From: Halarcobacter anaerophilus
GTDB taxonomy: Bacteria; Campylobacterota; Campylobacteria; Campylobacterales; Arcobacteraceae
DNA: 64,000 bases
Assembly: GCF_006459125.1 (NCBI RefSeq)
Contig: NZ_CP041070.1
Coordinates: 1,364,001-1,428,000 of the forward strand
Reading direction: 5' to 3'
Shown here: positions 16,881 through 27,992 of the stretch, piece by piece
Position numbering within the stretch: the stretch's first letter is position 1
Layout of the letters: each line of letters starts with the position of its first letter
Position numbers and translations under genes: made by a program
Notes under the pieces: generated by a model
The model's database searches: none
Seen by the model: only the letters and a program-made list of their open reading frames with translations
Told to the model about the DNA's origin: nothing

Positions 16881-17500
16881 TTTGCCAGCAACTCCTTATA
16901 CTCTGCACATTTTTTTGATATATCTTCGCTTTTCCAAATATCACTTATAACTGCAAGCATATCAATACCGTTTTCTACTAACTCTTTCGCATTTGAAGAG
17001 GTAATACCTCCTATCGCACAAACAGGAATATCAAGAGCTTTTTTCGCCTCTTTTACAATATCTTTATCAATAACTTCAGCTTGCGGTTTTGTACTTGAAG
17101 TAAAAAAAGAACCGAAAGCCACATAATCTGCTCCTAACTTTTGCATTTTTTTTGCCGTTTGCAAATCTCCGTAACAAGAGATTCCCAAATATCCCCAATA
17201 GTTTTTTCTAATTTCGGATACTCTATGATGATCACTTTTTCCTATATGCAAACCGTCACATTGATGTTTTATTGCAAGTTCCACTCTATCGTTTAAGACA
17301 AATAAAGCTTTATATCTTCTACATAGTTTTTGAAGAGAAACAAGCTCTTTTTCAAGCTCTTCATCACTGCTTTTTTTATCTCTTAACTGAACAATCTTTG
17401 CTCCGCCTTTTAAAGCCTTTTCTACTTGTATAAGCATTTCTTCTTTAGGAGTTAAAACATCATCTGTAATTACGTAAAGTCCTTTTGTTTTACTAAACAT
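16877..17500 (-). CDS. thiE: Thiamine phosphate synthase ThiE
   Basis: 207 residues, TIM barrel. GLYVITDD at the N-terminus, KIVQLRDKKSSDEEL (pyrophosphate binding), FVLNDRVELA, GLHIGKSD, YVAFGSFFTSSTKP (phosphate loop) and VCAIGGITSSN are the ThiE signatures. Condenses HMP pyrophosphate with thiazole phosphate to thiamine phosphate. A TenI-type paralogue is possible, but DGLHIG plus the GSFFTSSTKP loop favour ThiE. Its start overlaps the thiD 3' end by 31 nt, and its stop overlaps cbiX. Confidence 0.92.
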   Translation of the reverse strand: MFSKTKGLYVITDDVLTPKEEMLIQVEKALKGGAKIVQLRDKKSSDEELEKELVSLQKLCRRYKALFVLNDRVELAIKHQCDGLHIGKSDHHRVSEIRKNYWGYLGISCYGDLQTAKKMQKLGADYVAFGSFFTSSTKPQAEVIDKDIVKEAKKALDIPVCAIGGITSSNAKELVENGIDMLAVISDIWKSEDISKKCAEYKELLAK

Positions 17501-18270
17501 TCTATTCCTTTCTTGTGAGATATAGGTCCCATTCCATGACCTATGTTAGGAGCATTTTTTACTGCATAATAGATAAAATCTTTTGCAGTTTTTATTGCTT
17601 CTTCAATAGATTTTCCAAGGGCTAAATTGGCTGCAATAGCACTTGAAAAGCTACATCCGGTACCGTGAGTATTTGTTGTATCTATTAATTTTGTATAAAA
17701 CACCTTTTTATTTTTCTTTTCAAAAAGAGTATCCAGACTTAAAACCTCATTATCTTTTGTTATTTTGTTGTTTTTTATTACGACTTTACAAGGAAGTTTA
17801 CTTATAACTTCCAAAGATTTTTCATTTAAAATATCATAATCAAACAGCTCTTTTGCTTCAAAAAGATTGGGTGTAATAATATCTACATATTCAAACAACG
17901 TTTTAAGATTTTCAATTGCATCGTTATTTAAAAGTTTTGAACCCGCTTTTGAAATAAATACAGGATCAAAAACAATAGGAATATTTAAATCTTTAATACT
18001 CTCTTTTACCGTATTTATTATCTCATTTGAAAAAAGCATACCTATTTTTATTGCACTAATATCTAAATCATCTAAAACTGTTTGTATTTGTTCTTTTACA
18101 AAACTTGCAGGAACTTCTTGTATATTTGTAACCCCTTTTGTATTTTGTGCAGTTAAAACCGTAAGGGCACTACATCCAAATACACCGAAAGCTTCAAAAG
18201 TTTTTAAATCCGCTTGAATACCGGCTCCTCCGCTACTGTCACTTCCTGCAATCGTTAAAACTGTTTTCAT
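17470..18270 (-). CDS. thiD: Hydroxymethylpyrimidine kinase/phosphomethylpyrimidine kinase ThiD
   Basis: 266 residues, ribokinase fold. AGSDSSGGAGIQADLKTFE (substrate and Mg region), GCSALTVLTAQNT, IKIGML, a catalytic region TTNTHGTGCSFSSAIAAN (anion hole with Asp replaced by His before GTGCS, the ThiD form) all fit. Phosphorylates HMP and then HMP-P. First gene of thiD-thiE-cbiX on the minus strand. I see no TPP riboswitch in the 136 bp to the divergent ATPase gene. Confidence 0.94.
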   Translation of the reverse strand: MKTVLTIAGSDSSGGAGIQADLKTFEAFGVFGCSALTVLTAQNTKGVTNIQEVPASFVKEQIQTVLDDLDISAIKIGMLFSNEIINTVKESIKDLNIPIVFDPVFISKAGSKLLNNDAIENLKTLFEYVDIITPNLFEAKELFDYDILNEKSLEVISKLPCKVVIKNNKITKDNEVLSLDTLFEKKNKKVFYTKLIDTTNTHGTGCSFSSAIAANLALGKSIEEAIKTAKDFIYYAVKNAPNIGHGMGPISHKKGIECLVKQKDFT

Positions 18271-18406
18271 CTAATCCCTTCTAATTTTTCTAAAACTTAT
18301 TTTAACAATAATCTTATTATATGATATTGAATTTTATTCTCTAAATGTCTTATAAGAATTATTAACATAGAATAATAAATATAAGGATTTTTTATCGGAG
18401 TATAAA

Positions 18407-21106
18407 ATGGAACATTTGATTGGAGAAAATTGGCACGCTTTGAGTGTAGAAGAGACATTGGAACTTTTTGAAAGTGATGAGATTGAAGGTCTCTCCCCTT
18501 TAAATATAAAACACAGAGAAGAGTATTTCGGATTAAATGAGATTAAACAAAAAAATAAAGAGACGAAATTAAAAAAGTTTTTTATGCAGTTTCATAATGC
18601 TTTAATCTATATTCTTCTTGCTGCTTCTTTTATCACTTTTCTTTTAGGAGAGTATATTGACAGCAGTGTGATTTTTGCGGTTGTTATAATAAACGTAGTT
18701 GTAGGTTTTATCCAAGAAGTAAAAGCGCAAGAGGCAATAGAATCTTTAAAAAATCTGATAGATACAAATGCAATAGTAATAAGAGAAGGTAAAAAACATG
18801 AAATCTCTTCAAAAAAGTTGGTTCCAGGAGATATCGTAATTTTAGAATCAGGTTCCAAAGTTCCTTCTGATATAAGATTAATAAGCGTAAAAGATTTAAA
18901 AGTAGATGAATCTATGTTAACAGGAGAATCTCTCCCTGTAATAAAAAATATTGAAACAATGGATGAAAAGACATTGTTAAATGATAGAAACAATATGATA
19001 TATTCAGGTACTTTTGTTACATACGGAAGAGCAAAAGGGATTGTCATAGCAACTGCTAAACATACTCAAGTAGGAAAAATAGCAAATCTAATACATGAAA
19101 GTGTCTCTTTACAGACACCTTTGACAAGAAAAATCTCTCAATTTAGTAAGTTACTACTTTATATAATTTTACTTTTAGCTGCCGTTACTCTTGCAGTAGG
19201 ACTTTTAAGAGAATATAGTTTTGTAGATATTTTTATGGCTTCCGTTGCTTTAGCAGTAGGTGCAATACCTGAAGGACTACCGGCAGCTGTAACCATAACT
19301 TTGGCTATCGGTGTTCATAAAATGGCAAAGAAAAATGCAATAATAAGAAAACTACCCGCAGTAGAAACTTTAGGAAGTGTAACAACTATATGTTCTGATA
19401 AAACAGGAACTTTAACCCAAAATAAGATGTTTGTTACAAATATCTTTACAGCTTCTTCTTTGTATGAAGTAAAAGGAGTAGGGTATGAGCCAAAAGGGGA
19501 GTTCCTTTTAGATAAAAAAGTATTAAAAACAATTCCAAAAGAGCTTTATGAAACACTTTTATCCTCTTATTTATGTAATGAAGCATATTTAATACAAAAA
19601 GATAAGGAATATGAAATAAGCGGAGATCCTACTGAAGGAGCCTTGATTGTGGCTGCTTTAAAAATGGGAATTAACGAGTATGAAATAAATAAAGCTCATA
19701 AAAGATTGGATATTTTGCCTTTTGAGTCTGATAGACAATATATGGCAACATTGAATGAAGATGAAGAAAAGCAGATAAATGAAATACATCTAAAAGGTTC
19801 TATTGAGAGAGTATTACCTTTATGTAGTAATATGTTATCGCAGAAAGGAACTAAAAAATTCAATTTAGCAGAGATTGAAAACGAAGCAAAAAGTTTGGCA
19901 TCAAAAGGTCTTAGAGTATTAGCCGTTGCAAAAAAAAGAGTAGAAGAGAATGAAATAGAAAACAGCAGATTAAAAGATGACTTTGTATTTTTAGGTCTTG
20001 TTGCAATGATTGATCCTCCAAGACAAGAAGCTATAGAGTCTGTAAAAGCTTGTAAAACTGCGGGAATAAATATTATTATGATTACAGGAGATCATGCTCT
20101 TACAGCCTTTTCTATTGCAAAAATGATGAATATTTTAAATAAAGAGGATAAATTTGAAGATACGGCATTAAATGCAAAAGAGCTGCATGAATTATCAGAT
20201 ACACAGTTAATAGAAAAACTTAAAACTACAAAAGTTTTTGCAAGAGTAGAACCTGAACAAAAGCTAAGAATAGTTGATGCTTTACAAGCAAGAGGAGAAA
20301 TTGTGGCAATGACGGGAGATGGGGTAAACGATGCTCCTGCATTAAAACAAGCAGATATTGGAATTGCCATGGGAAAAACAGGAACCGAAGTTGCAAAAGA
20401 GGCTTCAGATATGCTTTTAACCGATGATAACTTTAGTTCTATCGCAAAAGCAGTAAAAGAGGGAAGAAATGTATTTGATAATCTAATAAAATTTATAACT
20501 TGGACGCTTCCAACAAATCTAGGAGAGGGATTGGTTATTTTATTCTCTATTATGCTTGGCTTTAGTCTGCCTATTTTACCCGTTCAGATTTTATGGATAA
20601 ATATGACTACCGCAATATTTTTAGGACTTATGTTGGTTTTTGAAAAAAAAGAGGAAAATATTATGACAAGACCTCCACGAACACCTTCTACTCCTATTCT
20701 TTCTAAAGAACTGCTTATTATGATGTTAACTGTAGGCTTTTATATGCTTATATCTTCAACTACGATCTTTGAGTATTATATAAACAAAGGTGTAAATGAG
20801 GAGTATGCAAGAACCGTAGCCGTTAATATTTTTGTATTTATAGAAATTTTTTATCTCTTTACTTGTAAAAATTTAGAAAAATCAACTTTTAAAATAAACC
20901 CTTTTGATAATAGATATCTTCTTTACGGTGTTTTTTTAATGATTGTTTTACAAATCCTATTTACAAACAGTTCTTTGTTAAATAGTGCTTTTGGTACGAC
21001 TTCTTTATCTCTATATAGTTGGGGATTAATAGTTTTAGTATCTTTTTTTATTATCTTTATAGTAGAGATTTTGAAGTATTTTCTCTTTTACAAAAAGAGA
21101 AATTAA
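18407..21106 (+). CDS. Cation-translocating P-type ATPase, P2A (Ca2+-type)
   Basis: 899 residues. All P-type motifs are intact: TGES near residue 171 (actuator), PEGLP near 287 in helix 4 (as in calcium pumps), the phosphorylated Asp in DKTGTLT near 330, and GDGVNDAP near 637. The N-terminal cation-ATPase region (LSVEETLELFESDE) and a C-terminal set of six helices complete the P2 architecture. The PEGLP site and overall length favour Ca2+ (or Mn2+) export over K+/Na+ or heavy metals; there are no N-terminal metal-binding domains. Single gene; TATAAGGA-like ribosome region before ATG. Confidence 0.92.
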   Translation: MEHLIGENWHALSVEETLELFESDEIEGLSPLNIKHREEYFGLNEIKQKNKETKLKKFFMQFHNALIYILLAASFITFLLGEYIDSSVIFAVVIINVVVGFIQEVKAQEAIESLKNLIDTNAIVIREGKKHEISSKKLVPGDIVILESGSKVPSDIRLISVKDLKVDESMLTGESLPVIKNIETMDEKTLLNDRNNMIYSGTFVTYGRAKGIVIATAKHTQVGKIANLIHESVSLQTPLTRKISQFSKLLLYIILLLAAVTLAVGLLREYSFVDIFMASVALAVGAIPEGLPAAVTITLAIGVHKMAKKNAIIRKLPAVETLGSVTTICSDKTGTLTQNKMFVTNIFTASSLYEVKGVGYEPKGEFLLDKKVLKTIPKELYETLLSSYLCNEAYLIQKDKEYEISGDPTEGALIVAALKMGINEYEINKAHKRLDILPFESDRQYMATLNEDEEKQINEIHLKGSIERVLPLCSNMLSQKGTKKFNLAEIENEAKSLASKGLRVLAVAKKRVEENEIENSRLKDDFVFLGLVAMIDPPRQEAIESVKACKTAGINIIMITGDHALTAFSIAKMMNILNKEDKFEDTALNAKELHELSDTQLIEKLKTTKVFARVEPEQKLRIVDALQARGEIVAMTGDGVNDAPALKQADIGIAMGKTGTEVAKEASDMLLTDDNFSSIAKAVKEGRNVFDNLIKFITWTLPTNLGEGLVILFSIMLGFSLPILPVQILWINMTTAIFLGLMLVFEKKEENIMTRPPRTPSTPILSKELLIMMLTVGFYMLISSTTIFEYYINKGVNEEYARTVAVNIFVFIEIFYLFTCKNLEKSTFKINPFDNRYLLYGVFLMIVLQILFTNSSLLNSAFGTTSLSLYSWGLIVLVSFFIIFIVEILKYFLFYKKRN

Positions 21107-21135
21107 GGTTTTTGATATTATTAGTCAAGTTTGGA

Positions 21136-21141
21136 TATAAT
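21136..21141 (+). promoter_or_regulatory. Candidate -10 element for ybiT
   Basis: TATAAT preceded by TTGGA, about 31 bp before the ybiT ATG at 21172. Consensus match only. Confidence 0.5.
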
Positions 21142-21171
21142 CCCGCCATAAAAAGAAATGGAGTTTAATAT

Positions 21172-22767
21172 ATGTTACAAGTAGTTAATTTAAAGAAAGC
21201 ATTTGGTCCTAGAGTGCTTTTTCAAGATATAAATTTGAAATTAGATACAGGAAAGAGATATGGGCTTATTGGTGCAAACGGAGCAGGTAAATCTACTTTT
21301 CTAAAAATTCTTTCAGGTCAAGAAGAGGCTACTGAAGGTGAGATTCAAATTCAAAGCGGAAAAAAAATAGGAACATTAGGACAAAACCAATTTGCTTTTG
21401 AAAATTATACACTTTTTGATACGGTTCTTTTAGGAAATAAAAGACTCTATGATGCAATAAAAGAGAAAGAAAAACTCTATATGAGTGAAGAGTTTACAGA
21501 TGAGGTTAATAATAGACTAGGTGAATTGGAAATTATTTGTGTTGAAGAGGATCCGACATATGAATATGATGTAAAAATTACCAAAATCTTAGAAGATTTG
21601 GGATTTGCTTCTGAACAACATAATGACCTAATGAGTACACTTACAGGGGGAGATAAATTCAAAGTTCTTCTAGCACAAGTTCTTTTCCCTAAACCTGATA
21701 TTCTGTTTTTAGATGAGCCTACAAATAACCTTGATATAAAAACTATCGGATGGCTTGAAAATCAATTACAACATCATGACGGAACAATGGTCGTAATCTC
21801 TCACGATAGACACTTTTTAAATGCCGTATGTACACATATCTTAGATGTTGATTATAAACAAATTAGAGAATTTACGGGGAATTATGATGATTGGTATATT
21901 GCTTCAACCGTAATTGCAAAACAACAACAAGCAGATATGAATAAAAAATTAAAAGAGAAAGAAGAGCTTGAAAAGTTTATTGCAAGATTTAGCGCAAATG
22001 CTTCAAAAGCAAAACAAGCAACTTCAAGACAAAAACAGCTTGAAAAACTTGATGTCGGTTCAATTCAGATTTCAAGCAGAAGAGACCCTTCTATTGTATT
22101 TAAACAAAAAAGAGAAGTGGGTAAAGAGATTTTAGATGTTAAAAATATTTCAAAATCATATGAAGGGAAAGTTGTATTAAAGGATATCTCTTTTAGTTTG
22201 GAAAAAGGCGATAAGATAGCTCTAATAGGTCCAAACGGTATCGGGAAAACAACGCTGTGCGAAATATTAGTAGGTAAAGTAAAACCTGATGAAGGCGAAG
22301 TTCATTGGGGTGCAACTATTCAAAACGGTTATTTCCCTCAAAATGCAACCGACTTGATAGACGGAGATATGACTCTTTACGATTGGTTAAGAGATTTTGA
22401 CAGAGATGCAGATATTTCGGAAATAAGAAACTGTCTTGGAAGAATGTTATTTAACGGTCAAGAACAGGAAAAAAAGGTAAAATCTTGTTCAGGTGGTGAA
22501 AAACATAGAATGATGCTCTCAAAAATTATGTTAGAACAACCGAATTTCATGGTTCTTGATGAACCTACAAATCACCTTGACCTTGAAGCAATTATTGCCT
22601 TAGGAGAAGGACTTTTGGCTTACCAAGGATCTTTAATATGTGTTTCTCACGATAGAGAATTACTTGACGCTTATGCAAATAGAATTATAGAGATTCAAAC
22701 AGATGGTTCTATTGTAGATTTTAAAGGTAGTTACGAAGAATATCAAGAAAGTAAAGAAGAGGAGTAA
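21172..22767 (+). CDS. ybiT: ABC-F family ATPase YbiT
   Basis: 531 residues, with two soluble nucleotide-binding domains: Walker A GANGAGKST and GPNGIGKTT; Walker B FLDEPTNNLD and VLDEPTNHLD; signatures LTGGDKFKVLLAQ (degenerate) and CSGGEKHRMM. The linker (~240-300: FIARFSANASKAKQATSRQK) matches the YbiT subclass, as does the N-terminal GKKIGTLGQNQFAFENYTLF. ABC-F proteins bind the ribosomal E site and rescue or gate translation; no membrane domain. Ends 9 nt before the convergent thioesterase stop. Confidence 0.93.
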   Translation: MLQVVNLKKAFGPRVLFQDINLKLDTGKRYGLIGANGAGKSTFLKILSGQEEATEGEIQIQSGKKIGTLGQNQFAFENYTLFDTVLLGNKRLYDAIKEKEKLYMSEEFTDEVNNRLGELEIICVEEDPTYEYDVKITKILEDLGFASEQHNDLMSTLTGGDKFKVLLAQVLFPKPDILFLDEPTNNLDIKTIGWLENQLQHHDGTMVVISHDRHFLNAVCTHILDVDYKQIREFTGNYDDWYIASTVIAKQQQADMNKKLKEKEELEKFIARFSANASKAKQATSRQKQLEKLDVGSIQISSRRDPSIVFKQKREVGKEILDVKNISKSYEGKVVLKDISFSLEKGDKIALIGPNGIGKTTLCEILVGKVKPDEGEVHWGATIQNGYFPQNATDLIDGDMTLYDWLRDFDRDADISEIRNCLGRMLFNGQEQEKKVKSCSGGEKHRMMLSKIMLEQPNFMVLDEPTNHLDLEAIIALGEGLLAYQGSLICVSHDRELLDAYANRIIEIQTDGSIVDFKGSYEEYQESKEEE

Positions 22768-22775
22768 TTCTTTTC

Positions 22776-23252
22776 TTACTTTGAATGTCTTGATGCCATT
22801 CTTATCTCTCTTCTTTTTATAGCATCATTATATCTTCTTTTTTCATCTTCTGTTTCAGGTTCTAGTTTTGGTACGGGAACGCTGTTGCCTTTTTCATCAA
22901 CTGCTATCATTGTAAAGTAGCATACATTTGTATTTTTTATGGAATGATCTTTTATATCTTCGGAAATAACTTTAATACCTATTTCCATAGAGGTTCTTCC
23001 CGTATAATTTACAGATGCATGAAAAGTAACTAAAGAGCCTATTTTAATAGGGTCTTTAAATAAAACCATATCAACAGATAAAGTTACTGCATAGTTGCCT
23101 GTATATCTTGCGGCACATGCAAATGCAACTTGATCCAACATTTTAAGAATTTCTCCTCCGTGTACATTGTTTCCGGTAAAATTTGCTTTATCAGGAGTCA
23201 TTAACATTGTCATAGTCAATGATTTTTCCCTTTTACATTTTTCACTCATCAT
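22776..23252 (-). CDS. Hotdog-fold acyl-CoA thioesterase (YciA/BFIT-like)
   Basis: 158 residues, a single hotdog domain. MTMLMTPDKANFTGNNVHGG has the catalytic Asn/Asp helix start of acyl-CoA thioesterases (NxxGxxxGGxxL), continuing LKMLDQVAFACAARYTGN. Likely hydrolyses a fatty acyl-CoA in the cytoplasm; chain preference not readable. C-terminal ~35 residues are charged and not part of the fold. ATG 23252 is followed directly by a second ATG. Confidence 0.87.
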   Translation of the reverse strand: MMSEKCKREKSLTMTMLMTPDKANFTGNNVHGGEILKMLDQVAFACAARYTGNYAVTLSVDMVLFKDPIKIGSLVTFHASVNYTGRTSMEIGIKVISEDIKDHSIKNTNVCYFTMIAVDEKGNSVPVPKLEPETEDEKRRYNDAIKRREIRMASRHSK

Positions 23253-23443
23253 TTATAACCTTTTTGTTTTATCCATTCATTATAAAATATAAATCAAAAA
23301 ATTCAAGAAGATTTTATAAATTTTTCTTATCTATTCTTTGATTTATATAAAAAAGTAACAAGTGCCGAATTTTTGGATTTTAAAATTAATACTTTTGAAA
23401 TACTATTTAATGTTACAATCAGAAAAATTATTAAGGATACAGC

Positions 23444-24046
23444 ATGGAGAAGATAAATATCTTAATAGTTGACGATATAGAAGATAATCTTTTTGCATTA
23501 AGATATCTTCTTGAAGAAAATTTTGAATCTATCAATATTTTAGAAGCAACTTCGGTAAAAGAGGCACTTCTTTCAATTATGAAAAATGATGTTGATTTGA
23601 TTTTAAGTGATATTCAAATGCCTGAAGTCGATGGATTTGAATTTGTTGAGTATCTTCAAAAAGTAGAAGAGACTAAAGATATTCCTGTTATTTTAATTAC
23701 GGGAATTTATAATAATGAAACTTATCAAAAAAAGGCATATTCTTGTTCAAAAGAGGTTGTTGATTTTATCTCAAAACCTATTGATGAAGATTTATTATGT
23801 TCGAAGTTAAATGTTTTTATAAAACTTTTTCAAGAAAGAAAAAAGAATAAAACAACACTTTTAGAAAAAGAGAAAGAGCTAAAAAAACATAAAAAAATAT
23901 CTTCTATGGTCAATAATTTGGAAGGAAAATTTTTAAATACGAAAAAAGAGATATTAAAAAACAAAGAGCTTACCAACTTTTTATTAGATGATGATGCTTT
24001 AATAGATTTTGGTGAAATAAATGAAATAATTAAAAGTTTAAATTAG
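23444..24046 (+). CDS. Response regulator with receiver domain only
   Basis: 200 residues. Receiver domain (~1-130) with acidic pair DD at 10-11, phospho-acceptor Asp at 56 (LILSDIQMPEVDG), Thr/Lys switch region LITGIY and SKPID. No DNA-binding or enzymatic output domain; the C-terminal ~65 residues are helical and Lys/Glu-rich, possibly coiled coil. Resembles Campylobacterota stand-alone regulators that work with hybrid kinases or chemotaxis; partner kinase not adjacent. Converges on ligA. Confidence 0.88.
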   Translation: MEKINILIVDDIEDNLFALRYLLEENFESINILEATSVKEALLSIMKNDVDLILSDIQMPEVDGFEFVEYLQKVEETKDIPVILITGIYNNETYQKKAYSCSKEVVDFISKPIDEDLLCSKLNVFIKLFQERKKNKTTLLEKEKELKKHKKISSMVNNLEGKFLNTKKEILKNKELTNFLLDDDALIDFGEINEIIKSLN

Positions 24047-24048
24047 AA

Positions 24049-26714
<2,666 letters not shown>

Positions 26715-26837
26715 TTATTTCCTTTAAAATTGGTATTATACAAAAATAAGTTGTTTTTTCTTATAAAGATTTGTTCATTATCTTTAATAATTTTTTGCTA
26801 GAATTTACTTACTATTTTAAATTTTTTAGGAAAAAAT

Positions 26838-27185
26838 ATGAGTTATGAAGAGATTTTTATCTATGGTTGGAATTTAAATGCTTTAATGTTCTTTTTAAAT
26901 CTGTTTATAGGAATTAGATCAATGAATTCCAAAACAAGAGAAGAGTTAGTGGAAGAGAACAAAATTTTAGGTCGTTTAAAATCAGAGTTTGATAAATATT
27001 ATCCTTATAGAAAGTATGAAACTATTATTAGCTATCTTATGCCTTTCACGGCGTTTTTCAGAGTATCGTACAGACTTATAGAGATGAGAATGTTTTTTAA
27101 TAAAAACATGGAAGCCTCTTTAGTCGATTATATGATTTATAAATATGAAAATGATATAAAAATCGCAAAAAACAGAATAGAGTAA
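26838..27185 (+). CDS. Uncharacterised small membrane-associated protein
   Basis: 115 residues. One hydrophobic segment near the N-terminus (NALMFFLNLFIGIR, ~14-28) and a second weaker one around residue 72-85 (SYLMPFTAFFRVSYR); the rest is charged and helical. No family recognised. Good ribosome context (TTAGGAAAAAAT before ATG). Its stop overlaps the start of the fructosamine-kinase-like gene (TAATG), so the two are translated together; a shared role is an inference. Confidence 0.75.
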   Translation: MSYEEIFIYGWNLNALMFFLNLFIGIRSMNSKTREELVEENKILGRLKSEFDKYYPYRKYETIISYLMPFTAFFRVSYRLIEMRMFFNKNMEASLVDYMIYKYENDIKIAKNRIE

Positions 27186-27946
27186 TGTTTGAAAAAGAGA
27201 ATTTCTATGCTAATGACTCTTTGTTAAAAGAAGCACAAGGTTTAAAACTTTTACAAAATTGCATAGAAAAAACTTTAGAATGCAAACTAAAAATCCCGAA
27301 ACTCTATTATGTTGATAAAGATATTTTAAAGCTTGAAAAGATTCCATACTCTTATGCTTCTTCAAAGCAGATGCAGGAGTTTGGAAAATCTTTAGCAAAT
27401 CTGCATAAAGTTAAATATCCACTTTACGGGCTGGATTATGACAATTATATCGGCTTATCAACTCAAAAAAATATTTTGAGTTCTACTTGGGGAAATTTCT
27501 TTTTTAAATTCAGGCTTCTTTATCAAGTTGAAATGATAAAAGATGAAGAGATAAAAAAAGAGTTTTTAGAACAACTCTTAAAATTTGAAAACACTATTAT
27601 CTCTTTTTTAGATGAAAATTGTGAATATGCTTCTATTCTTCACGGCGATTTATGGGCAGGAAATGTCCTTTTTTCAAAAAAAGATATTTATCTAATCGAT
27701 CCAGCTGTTTATTACGGAGATAAAGAAGTAGATCTTGCAATGACACAGATGTTTGGCGGTTTTTCAGAGCTTTTTTATAGTGAATATTTTAAAACAGTTA
27801 AGGTGTCAAAAGAGTATGAAAAGAAAAAGATTATTTACAATTTATATCACTATTTAAATCACTATAATATTTTCGGTTCAAGTTATTTAAATAGTTGCAA
27901 AAGATATATTAAGGCTTTTGAAAAATTATTTGTAACTAAGGTGTAA
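27185..27946 (+). CDS. Fructosamine kinase / aminoglycoside phosphotransferase-like kinase
   Basis: 253 residues, small-molecule kinase fold. Catalytic loop HGDLWAGNVLF near residue 152 and metal-binding Asp in YLIDPAVYYGDKEVDLAM are those of the fructosamine-3-kinase family; length is a little short (usual ~290). An N-terminal Gly-rich loop is not obvious. By family it may phosphorylate ketosamines or ribulosamines for deglycation, but bacterial members are poorly characterised. Coupled with the preceding small membrane protein. Confidence 0.85.
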   Translation: MFEKENFYANDSLLKEAQGLKLLQNCIEKTLECKLKIPKLYYVDKDILKLEKIPYSYASSKQMQEFGKSLANLHKVKYPLYGLDYDNYIGLSTQKNILSSTWGNFFFKFRLLYQVEMIKDEEIKKEFLEQLLKFENTIISFLDENCEYASILHGDLWAGNVLFSKKDIYLIDPAVYYGDKEVDLAMTQMFGGFSELFYSEYFKTVKVSKEYEKKKIIYNLYHYLNHYNIFGSSYLNSCKRYIKAFEKLFVTKV

Positions 27947-27992
27947 TTCATTTAAGCTAAAATCCAAAGCAAAAATTAACTTTGGAGATTAA

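Noticed and set aside
18271-18406. TPP riboswitch before thiD
   Set aside because: No CUGAGA/ACCUGA-type core or P1 pairing seen; the 136-bp gap is plain AT-rich sequence.
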